A DNA stretch of 7,572 nt from an uncultured Alphaproteobacteria bacterium. GTDB taxonomy: Bacteria > Pseudomonadota > Alphaproteobacteria > Rickettsiales > UBA1997. Below the pieces are notes generated by a model. It was given only the letters and a program-made list of their open reading frames with translations. It ran no database searches and had not been told where the DNA came from. This document shows, in pieces, positions 1-6,339 of this stretch. The DNA lies in the NCBI GenBank assembly GCA_903837365.1, contig CAILUF010000284.1, positions 1-7,572 of the forward strand, in the 5' to 3' direction. Position numbers and translations under genes: made by a program. Within the stretch, counting starts at the first letter, position 1. The number at the start of each line of letters is the position of its first letter.

Positions 1-1197
1 TTTAAAATTAGAATTTTCAAAATTCTTAACCAGGAGAAGAATTTAGCGCGATCATTACATATTTCTAATTCTGCAAAATCAAACCTCATTAGAGCCACTA
101 GTCATGATTTAAAAAATTATCTTTTTAGTATTTCAGGAATTACTAAACTTTTACTTAAGGAAAAAAATCTTACTAATGACAATATTGAATTGTTAAAAAT
201 AATCGATGAACAATCCGATGATTTAGCATTATTTCTTGAGGATTTGCTCGATATAAATCAACAAGATCACGAACCAATAAATCCCAATTCATTTGGTAAA
301 CACAATATCAATGAAATAATCACCAGAATCGTTTTACTAAACAAAAGTCTGGCTTTGAAATATAAAATTAAAATCAATGAAAATTTTGAAAAAAATCTGC
401 CAATGATTTATTGCGATTTGAGAAGAATAAAACAAATTTTTAATAATTTGGTTAATAATTCAATCAAATACAGTTATGATAATAGCTCAATTGATATCAT
501 TACCAAAGTTAAAAATAATAAAATTATTGCGGAAATTATTGACCATGGAATTGGGATGACGCAAGAAGAAATTTCATTAGCATTGGAAGGCAAATATCAT
601 CTAATTGATAAAAAACTACTAAACCGCGAGACTAGCTCATACGGTATAGGACTAAAAAATGTTCAGGAATTAATTAAAATTAATAATGGGATTTTAGAAA
701 TCGAATCTAAAAAAAATGAAGGAAGTATTTTTAGATTAATTTTTAATGTAAGTAATCATAAAGCAATAGAAGTCAATAATATTGCTTATAAAAAATTAGT
801 TACCAATAACAATAAACACAAAAAAATAATTCTGATTGTTGATGACAATCTGGTTAATATCAAAATTACCTCAACAGTTTTGCAAAGGGCTGGTTATATA
901 ATAAAAACTGCTTACAACGGCTTGAAAGCCTTGGAAATATTAGATGAAGAGCATATTGATTTAATTATTATGGATGGAGAAATGCCCGAATTAAATGGCT
1001 TTGAAGCAACTAAAATAATTCGTAGTGGCAATAGATTTAAGAATTTTAAAGACTTTAAAACAATCCCAATTATTGGCTTGATGGGCAATAGCGATAATAT
1101 TGCCATTAAAGAAAGCTATGCTTCGGGAATGAATTATCACATTTGTAAAGCTAGATCAACCAAAGAAATACTTGATGCCATTGGCGATTTTATTTAG
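1..1197 (+). CDS. Hybrid sensor histidine kinase (HisKA-HATPase-REC), 5' end outside the window
   Basis: The frame is open from base 1, so the gene starts upstream; 398 residues are visible, numbered here from the first codon. A helical linker leads into a HisKA dimerisation domain with the phospho-acceptor His35 in ATSHDLKN. The ATPase domain follows, with N-box Asn149/Asn153 (NLVNNSIK), G1 box DHGIGM (181-186) and G2 box YGIGL (214-218). A C-terminal receiver domain (about 275-398) has the acidic pair Asp281/Asp282, phospho-acceptor Asp325 (IMDGEMP) and Lys383. By family knowledge the kinase autophosphorylates on His and passes phosphate to its own receiver; signal and output partner are not visible. 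A TTG at 190 could be mistaken for the start, but it would remove the His box. Oddities: the receiver switch Thr/Ser is Met361, and the H-box Pro is Tyr40. The gene ends TAG-TGA, 20 bases from the convergent membrane-protein gene. The class is certain; the individual family is not. Confidence 0.93.
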   Translation, partial: FKIRIFKILNQEKNLARSLHISNSAKSNLIRATSHDLKNYLFSISGITKLLLKEKNLTNDNIELLKIIDEQSDDLALFLEDLLDINQQDHEPINPNSFGKHNINEIITRIVLLNKSLALKYKIKINENFEKNLPMIYCDLRRIKQIFNNLVNNSIKYSYDNSSIDIITKVKNNKIIAEIIDHGIGMTQEEISLALEGKYHLIDKKLLNRETSSYGIGLKNVQELIKINNGILEIESKKNEGSIFRLIFNVSNHKAIEVNNIAYKKLVTNNNKHKKIILIVDDNLVNIKITSTVLQRAGYIIKTAYNGLKALEILDEEHIDLIIMDGEMPELNGFEATKIIRSGNRFKNFKDFKTIPIIGLMGNSDNIAIKESYASGMNYHICKARSTKEILDAIGDFI

Positions 1198-1217
1198 TGA
1201 TTTCAACAATGATAAAA

Positions 1218-3059
1218 TCAAATTCTAATAAACATCAAATTTCCATCTCTTGAATATATTGGCGGAGATATTGAATATTTCTTCATTTCATTTTCTAAAG
1301 TATTACGATCAATAACTCTGCGCCTCTTGTTATTAAAAAAAGTTATATACTCATACCGATCTAAATAAATTCCTGCAAATCCTTTGTTCTTAAGTTCTTT
1401 TATAAAATTTTTAAATGATAAGTTCATAAAGCTTTGTTTTTGCCATGTAAAAGATTTACCGATGCGATTAACTGGATATGAAAAACGCAAATTCTTAGAA
1501 TGCAAATAAGCTACCAATCCTTGATAATCATCGCCATTTGATTCAGGAAAGCTATAAATTGGTAAAATAAAAATTGCCGAATTAACAACCAAAGATTTTT
1601 CTATTTGTTCGATAAAATCTTTATCATTATAAAAAGTTTCGACAATTTTTAGTGATTGCAATTTTGAAGAAGATGTCCTTCCCACTTGATCTAATAAGGC
1701 TAAAAAACTAATGAAAATTATAAATATTTTGGCATTAAAAGTGCTTTTAAAAAATTTATGTGCAATAATTTTATCAAAGATTATTGCGATAATTGTCAAT
1801 GAAAAAAAAGCAATAAAAACTACACATCTTGCATTGGATCTAAGCGCTGGAAATAACACCAAAACAAACATTATAAGACCTCCACCAGCACAAAAAAACA
1901 AAATCGATAATAAATTCATCGACGCTAAAAAAGAAATTTTTTCACAATCCTTATCTTTTAAAAAAAACTTTTTAACAGTTTTTGTGTAAAGTGATTCAAT
2001 GTTGTTATTTCTCAACAATAACCATAATAATGAAAATAAAAATCCTGATGCTACTAGTATTCCAAGACTCGCTGCTCTATTTTCTTGCTCAATATCAATT
2101 ACATCATTAAAAAATATTTTTAAATTATCAAAATTATTAAAATAATGATTTTCGATTGGTAAAAATAAATTTATTATTTTTAGACCTAAAGTATAGCTTG
2201 AATTATAATACCTCTCGGAAAAGTAATTTTCATAATTACTCTTTATCAAGTCTAAAATTGTTGGTAAATTTATATAAAAAGTTAACAATAAAATTAGTAA
2301 TAAAAAGAATAAAAATATGATCAGGTTTTGATTAAATAAGCTACCCTTTCTAAGCGAAAATAGCCCTAAAGAAAAACCTAAAAACAAGATTGTATAACAA
2401 GAATAATAAAAACCACTAAGACTCGCTAGAATAACAATAAAAGAACTTAATATAAAATATTTGTTAATATTTAAGCATATTTGTTTATTTTTGTTATAAT
2501 CTAACATTTTTATTTTTTCTTCATAAATCCACAAAAAAATTATTGATGTTAATGGAATTATTGAATAATTTGATAAAAATAAATGCCATGCATTTCTTTC
2601 AAAATGATAAGGTAAAAACGCATATAAAATACCTATGATTATCGAGGTGAAAGCACTAATTCCATAGGCTCTTAATGCAATAAAACAACATAATGACACC
2701 AGAAAAAAACTACTTAATAAAAAAATATTAGAAATCAAAAAAATATTATCGGTAAATAAATTAAGAAATTTAACTAATATTAAATTAATAAATTCTGAAT
2801 ATTGAGGATGATCGTTTAATGAATATATCGAAGAAATTTCTGGCAAACCAACGCTTGGATTATTAAAAATCCAACCATGATTAACGATGTTTTTTATAAC
2901 AAACAAATAAAATAAAGTATCGTTATTATATCTAAAAAATGGTAGTGAAAAATCAACTTTCCATAATTGAAATAATAAAGCAAAAACAAATAGAGACGCA
3001 ACTCCAGCAATGATCGATAGAAATAAATTTTGGGATAAATTTTTCGATATAAATCTCAT
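1218..3059 (-). CDS. Multi-pass membrane protein, GT-C glycosyltransferase-like (YfhO-like type)
   Basis: This 613-residue protein has about ten hydrophobic segments (near 11-32, 102-128, 132-150, 161-178, 201-233, 245-264, 331-350, 377-403, 411-430, 441-457) and a soluble C-terminal domain (about 460-613). After the first membrane helix comes an acidic loop (NNDTLF, Asp47), then HGWIFNNP (61-68) and DHPQ (83-86). Next are WHLFLSNYSIIPL (158-170) and ALRSNAR (405-411) before a membrane helix. This order recalls large bacterial GT-C-fold proteins that use polyprenyl-phosphate sugars to modify envelope glycans. That is a resemblance from memory; the donor and acceptor are unknown, and a transporter or unassigned membrane role is possible. 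The ATG at 3059 is the natural start and lies 10 bases after the thrS stop, so the gene is probably co-transcribed with thrS. No Shine-Dalgarno is visible. Confidence 0.75.
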   Translation of the reverse strand: MRFISKNLSQNLFLSIIAGVASLFVFALLFQLWKVDFSLPFFRYNNDTLFYLFVIKNIVNHGWIFNNPSVGLPEISSIYSLNDHPQYSEFINLILVKFLNLFTDNIFLISNIFLLSSFFLVSLCCFIALRAYGISAFTSIIIGILYAFLPYHFERNAWHLFLSNYSIIPLTSIIFLWIYEEKIKMLDYNKNKQICLNINKYFILSSFIVILASLSGFYYSCYTILFLGFSLGLFSLRKGSLFNQNLIIFLFFLLLILLLTFYINLPTILDLIKSNYENYFSERYYNSSYTLGLKIINLFLPIENHYFNNFDNLKIFFNDVIDIEQENRAASLGILVASGFLFSLLWLLLRNNNIESLYTKTVKKFFLKDKDCEKISFLASMNLLSILFFCAGGGLIMFVLVLFPALRSNARCVVFIAFFSLTIIAIIFDKIIAHKFFKSTFNAKIFIIFISFLALLDQVGRTSSSKLQSLKIVETFYNDKDFIEQIEKSLVVNSAIFILPIYSFPESNGDDYQGLVAYLHSKNLRFSYPVNRIGKSFTWQKQSFMNLSFKNFIKELKNKGFAGIYLDRYEYITFFNNKRRRVIDRNTLENEMKKYSISPPIYSRDGNLMFIRI

Positions 3060-3069
3060 ATATTAAATT

Positions 3070-4977
3070 TTATTTTTTTTCAAAAATTTGTTTTTTTATT
3101 AACTCAATAAAATCTAAAAGATTATAAACATGCTGATTTTCTTCGCCTAATTTTCTTGCCGAAAGTGAATTATTTTCCAATTCTTTTTTACCAACAACTG
3201 CAATATAAGGAATTTTTTGCAAGGAATGTTGACGAATTTTGTAAGAAATTTTTTGCGAATCTAAATCAACTTCAGCCCTAATTCCGTGATCTTGTAATTG
3301 CTTAAAAATTTCTTTTGCATAATCATCAAAATCATTAGTGATAGGAGCGATAACAACTTGAACTGGCGCAAGCCAAAGCGGTAATTTTCCAGCATAATTT
3401 TCAAGTAAAATTCCAATGAAACGCTCTAAACTTCCAAGGATTGCACGATGAAGCATGACGGGTCTTTTTTTGGATCCATCTTGCGCAATATAATTCACGT
3501 CAAGCCTTTCTGGTAAAACAAAATCAACTTGCAAAGTTCCGCATTGCCATTGTCTTTTCAAAGCATCAACCAATGTAAACTCAAGTTTTGGTCCGTAAAA
3601 TGCACCTTCCCCAGGATTTAATTCATAATCCAAACCAGCATGCTTTATCGCTTGTTCCAAAGCTTTTTCAGCCTTATCCCAAACTTCATCTAATCCAGCT
3701 CTTTTTTGCGGACGAGTAGAAAATTTCACTAAAATATCGCTAAATCCAAAATCACGATAAACCTCTTTAAGTAGATCGCAAAAGGATGCAGTCTCATCAT
3801 TAATTTGACTTTCTTCGCAAAAAATATGCGCATCATCTTGAGTGAATGACCTGACGCGCATAATGCCGTGAAGCGATCCCGAAGATTCATTGCGATGACA
3901 TGAACCAAATTCAGCCATACGCAAAGGTAATTGCCGATAAGATTTTAAATCTTGATTAAAAATTTGCACATGACCAGGGCAATTCATTGGCTTTACTGCC
4001 AGTAAGCGATGTTCACTTTCGGCAATAAACATATTTTCGTGAAATTTTTCCCAATGACCAGATTTTTCCCATAAACTGCGATCAATTAATTGCGGAGTTT
4101 TCACTTCGCTATAACCATTTTTAGAAATTTTTTGACGAATATAATTTTCAATTTCGCGATAAATAACATAGCCCTTATGGTGCCAAAATACTGAACCCGT
4201 AGCTTCTTCTTGAATGTGAAATAAATCCAATTGTTTTCCTAATTTACGATGATCTCTTTTTTCTGCTTCTTCAAGCATATGCAAATAATTTTGCAAAGCT
4301 TCTTCGCTATCCCAAGCGGTTCCGTATATCCTTTGCAACATGGCATTTTTTGAATCGCCTCGCCAATATGCACCAGCTACTTTCATCAATTTAAAAAACT
4401 TAACATGCGCAGTTGTTGGTGCATGTGGACCACGACATAAATCGATAAAATTTCCTTGGCGATAAAGTGAAATTTTTTCACCTTGTGGAATTGAAGAAAT
4501 AATTTCTGCCTTATATTTTTCGCCAATTTTTTCAAAAAATTTAATCGCTTCATCACGATCCCATTCCTCTCTTTTAATAGCTTCGCAGCGTTTGGAAATT
4601 TCACGCATTTTACTTTCGATTTTTTGCAAATCATCTTCGCTAAAAGGTTCGCTTCTTGCAAAATCGTAATAAAAACCATTTTCTATTGCTGGACCAATTG
4701 TTACTTGCGTTTGTGGATATATTTCTTTAACAGCTTGTGCCATTAAATGTGCACAATCATGACGAATAATTTCCAAAGCTTCTTTGGATTTTGGAGTAAT
4801 AATTTCAATTGCGGAATCGCAATTTAATTGGCAAGATAAATCTTTTAAATCGCCATTAACCTTGATTGCCAAAGCATTTTTAGCTAATGAAATAGCAATT
4901 GATTTAGCAATTTCAAAACCCTCAACTCCATTTGCAAATTCTTTAATTGCTCCATTAGGCAAGGTTATTTTTATCAT
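3070..4977 (-). CDS. thrS: Threonyl-tRNA synthetase
   Basis: This class II synthetase charges tRNA-Thr with threonine in the cytoplasm. From the ATG at 4977 it is 635 residues, the usual family length. Order: TGS domain (1-64), editing domain (about 65-225), catalytic core (about 240-530), anticodon-binding domain (about 535-630). Editing residues His73, His77, Asp179 and Cys181 (HDCAH, DLCRGPH) match E. coli His73, His77, Asp180 and Cys182. Zinc ligands Cys333 (NCPGH), His384 (DDAHIF) and His510 (MLHRAI) match E. coli Cys334, His385 and His511. Motif 2 Arg362 (CHRNE) and motif 3 Arg519 (GSLERF) are present, so charging and proofreading look intact. Start choice: in-frame ATGs also occur at 4986 (three residues longer) and 5022, but the latter lies against the likely -10 box. 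ATG 4977 begins MIKITLPNG, the normal TGS start. No T-box-like leader fits in the short 5' region. Confidence 0.97.
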   Translation of the reverse strand: MIKITLPNGAIKEFANGVEGFEIAKSIAISLAKNALAIKVNGDLKDLSCQLNCDSAIEIITPKSKEALEIIRHDCAHLMAQAVKEIYPQTQVTIGPAIENGFYYDFARSEPFSEDDLQKIESKMREISKRCEAIKREEWDRDEAIKFFEKIGEKYKAEIISSIPQGEKISLYRQGNFIDLCRGPHAPTTAHVKFFKLMKVAGAYWRGDSKNAMLQRIYGTAWDSEEALQNYLHMLEEAEKRDHRKLGKQLDLFHIQEEATGSVFWHHKGYVIYREIENYIRQKISKNGYSEVKTPQLIDRSLWEKSGHWEKFHENMFIAESEHRLLAVKPMNCPGHVQIFNQDLKSYRQLPLRMAEFGSCHRNESSGSLHGIMRVRSFTQDDAHIFCEESQINDETASFCDLLKEVYRDFGFSDILVKFSTRPQKRAGLDEVWDKAEKALEQAIKHAGLDYELNPGEGAFYGPKLEFTLVDALKRQWQCGTLQVDFVLPERLDVNYIAQDGSKKRPVMLHRAILGSLERFIGILLENYAGKLPLWLAPVQVVIAPITNDFDDYAKEIFKQLQDHGIRAEVDLDSQKISYKIRQHSLQKIPYIAVVGKKELENNSLSARKLGEENQHVYNLLDFIELIKKQIFEKK

Positions 4978-5022
4978 CGAATTCATAAAAATTAAAAAAT
5001 TGTTTAAAAAATATATCTTCAA

Positions 5023-5050
5023 ATTTTAGGCTTGTTCATTTTACTTTCAA
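5023..5050 (-). promoter_or_regulatory. Candidate sigma70-type promoter of thrS
   Basis: Read on the minus strand, TTGAAA (plus 5045-5050; five of six matches to TTGACA) is followed after 16 bases by TAAAAT (plus 5023-5028; five of six matches to TATAAT). Transcription would start near 5016, giving a leader of about 40 bases to the ATG at 4977. The same unit would carry the membrane-protein gene downstream. In such AT-rich DNA chance matches are common, but two good boxes at correct spacing just ahead of the gene make this the best promoter in the window. Confidence 0.5.
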
Positions 5051-5060
5051 GCTTTGTTAA

Positions 5061-5087
5061 TTTTGATTTCAATCATTGCAATCAAAA
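5061..5087. repeat. Inverted repeat TTTTGATT/AATCAAAA between thrS and tRNA-Ala
   Basis: An 8-base perfect inverted repeat (5061-5068 and 5080-5087) surrounds an 11-base loop. On the plus strand it is followed by a run of seven T (5092-5098), as in an intrinsic terminator, but no plus-strand gene lies directly upstream and the stem is AT-rich. It sits just upstream of the thrS promoter, so an operator is the alternative. Related TTTTGATTT copies occur at 5112-5120 and 5123-5131. Function unknown. Confidence 0.3.
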
Positions 5088-5156
5088 AATCTTTTTTTAG
5101 AATTAAAAAACTTTTGATTTATTTTTGATTTAATATCGAAATTATCTTAAAATTAT

Positions 5157-5232
5157 GGGGCTATAGCGCAGTTGGTAGCGCGTTTGCATGGCATGCAAAA
5201 GGTCACGAGTTCGAATCTCGTTAGCTCCACCA
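5157..5232 (+). tRNA. tRNA-Ala (anticodon GGC)
   Basis: A full 76-base cloverleaf is visible, with CCA encoded at 5230-5232. Acceptor stem: GGGGCTA (5157-5163) with TAGCTCC (5222-5228), including the G3:U70 wobble pair that alanyl-tRNA synthetase recognises. D arm: GCGC/GCGC with loop AGTTGGTA. Anticodon stem: TTTGC/GCAAA with loop ATGGCAT; anticodon GGC at 5190-5192. Variable loop: AGGTC. T arm: ACGAG/CTCGT with loop TTCGAAT. Every stem is fully paired, so the gene should be functional. It reads GCC and GCU codons. Bases 32 and 38 are A and U, the known special feature of bacterial tRNA-Ala(GGC). It stands alone, with no convincing promoter or terminator around it. Confidence 0.98.
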
Positions 5233-5309
5233 AATCTTGATTCATCATCTTGGTTTTATTCGATGACAATTGTTAAAAATCTACATTAAAAATTCGCTCA
5301 ATAAAAAAT

Positions 5310-5339
5310 TTGACTCAAACCAAAAATTTCAAATACAAC
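5310..5339 (+). promoter_or_regulatory. Possible promoter upstream of the prepilin-type gene
   Basis: TTGACT (5310-5315; five of six matches to the -35 consensus) is followed after 18 bases by TACAAC (5334-5339; four of six matches to the -10 consensus). The predicted transcript would begin about 65 bases before the ATG at 5411. The -10 box is weak and the region is AT-rich, so this is only a candidate. The rest of 5233-5410 shows nothing else supportable. Confidence 0.28.
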
Positions 5340-5410
5340 ATTTTTACAATTACTTTCTTTTAATTTTTATTTTAAAAAAATAAATCAGTTAAAAAAATTA
5401 TAACAAAAAT

Positions 5411-5872
5411 ATGAAACAAAAAATTACCAAAGCTTTCTCGTTAATTGAATTATCAATTGTGATTTTAATCATTGGCATATTGGTTGCGGGAGTTACGCAA
5501 TCTTCGCGCTTAATCAAACAAATGCGCTTAGCTATGATAAAATCAATGACCTTAAACTCACCAGTTTCTTCAATAAAAGATTTGGCAGTTTGGCTTGAAT
5601 CAACTATGGATGTTAGTTTAATTGATGGCGAAGAAAGCACTGGCAACACTATCTCAGCATGGTTTGATATAAATCCACAATCATCAACTAAGTATAACGC
5701 AATTTCTCCTTCAGCTTCTGAAAGCCCAACTTATTTAGCCGATGGCATTAATGGATTACCAGCAATTTCTGGCGATGGTACAAATGATTCGATGCTGATC
5801 AATGGTCTTACCGATAGCTTTGAGGGAACAGGTTTCACCTGGATTGGCGTTATTCAATGGGTTAGACCGTAA
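5411..5872 (+). CDS. Prepilin-type N-terminal protein, cut short by an in-frame TAA
   Basis: The ORF has 153 codons. Its N-terminus is a class III (type IV prepilin) signal: short basic leader MKQKITKA, then FSLIELSIVILIIGI with Phe at mature +1 and Glu at +5, and one hydrophobic helix (about 9-28). By family knowledge a prepilin peptidase cuts after Ala8 and the helix packs into a pilus or pseudopilus core. Residue -1 is Ala rather than the usual Gly. From about residue 55 (DLAVWLES) the protein resembles the start of LamG/ConA-like lectin domains, with the familiar SPTYLADGINGLPAISGDG (about 105-123). The frame stops at TAA 5870-5872, but the same frame continues open to 6322 with the rest of that domain, so this is probably the 5' part of a broken gene. 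The 153-residue product is still of normal pilin size and could be made. No Shine-Dalgarno precedes the ATG. Confidence 0.8.
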   Translation: MKQKITKAFSLIELSIVILIIGILVAGVTQSSRLIKQMRLAMIKSMTLNSPVSSIKDLAVWLESTMDVSLIDGEESTGNTISAWFDINPQSSTKYNAISPSASESPTYLADGINGLPAISGDGTNDSMLINGLTDSFEGTGFTWIGVIQWVRP

Positions 5873-6322
5873 TCTGGTGCACGCGGTTATTTTGGTTTAA
5901 AATCTGATTATGGAAATTTTAATAATTTAACTTCTGTTTTTCTTGATGATTGCAATGGGTCTTTTAATTGTTTTCGTGTAACATCAAGATCGGATGGAGG
6001 TCTAGCTTCATATTTTGGGTTTAACACAACTACATTTAACCAATATCAACCGCATATCATTAGCATTGTTAGAAAAACTACCTCATTAATGAATTACGAT
6101 AATGGCACGCAGATTGGACCAACCGTTAATGATTCGTCAGTTGCTGGAATTTATCGCACCTCGGGTCCTTGGGCCTTATTCAAATACACCAACTCCAATA
6201 CCCTTTATTTTCAAGGATATGCTGGGGAATATATTCTCTATGGTCGCGCACTTAAAGATGACGAAAGAAAAGACGTCGAAAAATATTTAAGCAAAAAATG
6301 GGGAATAAAACTTACCAGTTAA
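5873..6322 (+). pseudogene. C-terminal LamG-like half of the interrupted prepilin-type gene
   Basis: Directly after the TAA at 5870-5872 the same frame stays open for 149 codons to the stop at 6320-6322. It begins SGARGYFGLKSDYGNF and ends with AGEYILYGRAL, DDERKDVEKYL and KKWGI. That ending is the characteristic last strand and helix of LamG-like jelly-roll domains (pattern: IYxRAL, then D-ER-V-YL, then KWG). Upstream and downstream parts together give 303 coding positions with one stop and no frameshift. An internal ATG at 6089 could start a 77-residue piece, but no ribosome-binding site precedes it and it would lack most of the fold. A nonsense mutation, a sequencing error or readthrough are the options; the stop context TAA-T is not a leaky one. 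Confidence 0.8.
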
Positions 6323-6339
6323 ATTATGCTTTTCTTAAA

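Noticed and set aside
1186..1219. 8-base inverted repeat GATTTTAT/ATAAAATC at the convergent end of the kinase and membrane-protein genes, possible bidirectional terminator.
   Set aside because: The stem is almost all A-T, the loop is 18 bases, it overlaps coding sequence on both sides, and no T-run follows at the right distance.
1711..1989. Plus-strand open frame of 92 codons inside the membrane-protein gene.
   Set aside because: It is antisense to a clear coding region, shows no recognisable protein feature, and is expected from the AT-rich composition.
4784..5029. Plus-strand open frame antisense to the start of thrS.
   Set aside because: It mirrors the TGS domain coding region and promoter; no ribosome-binding site and no independent protein signature.
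5366..5384. AT-only hairpin TTTATTTT/AAAATAAA before the prepilin-type gene.
   Set aside because: It is made only of A and T in a homopolymer-rich stretch, so it is expected by chance and would be unstable.
6089..6322. Separate small gene starting at ATG 6089.
   Set aside because: It is in the same frame as the prepilin ORF, lacks a ribosome-binding site, and encodes only the tail of the LamG-like domain that begins upstream.
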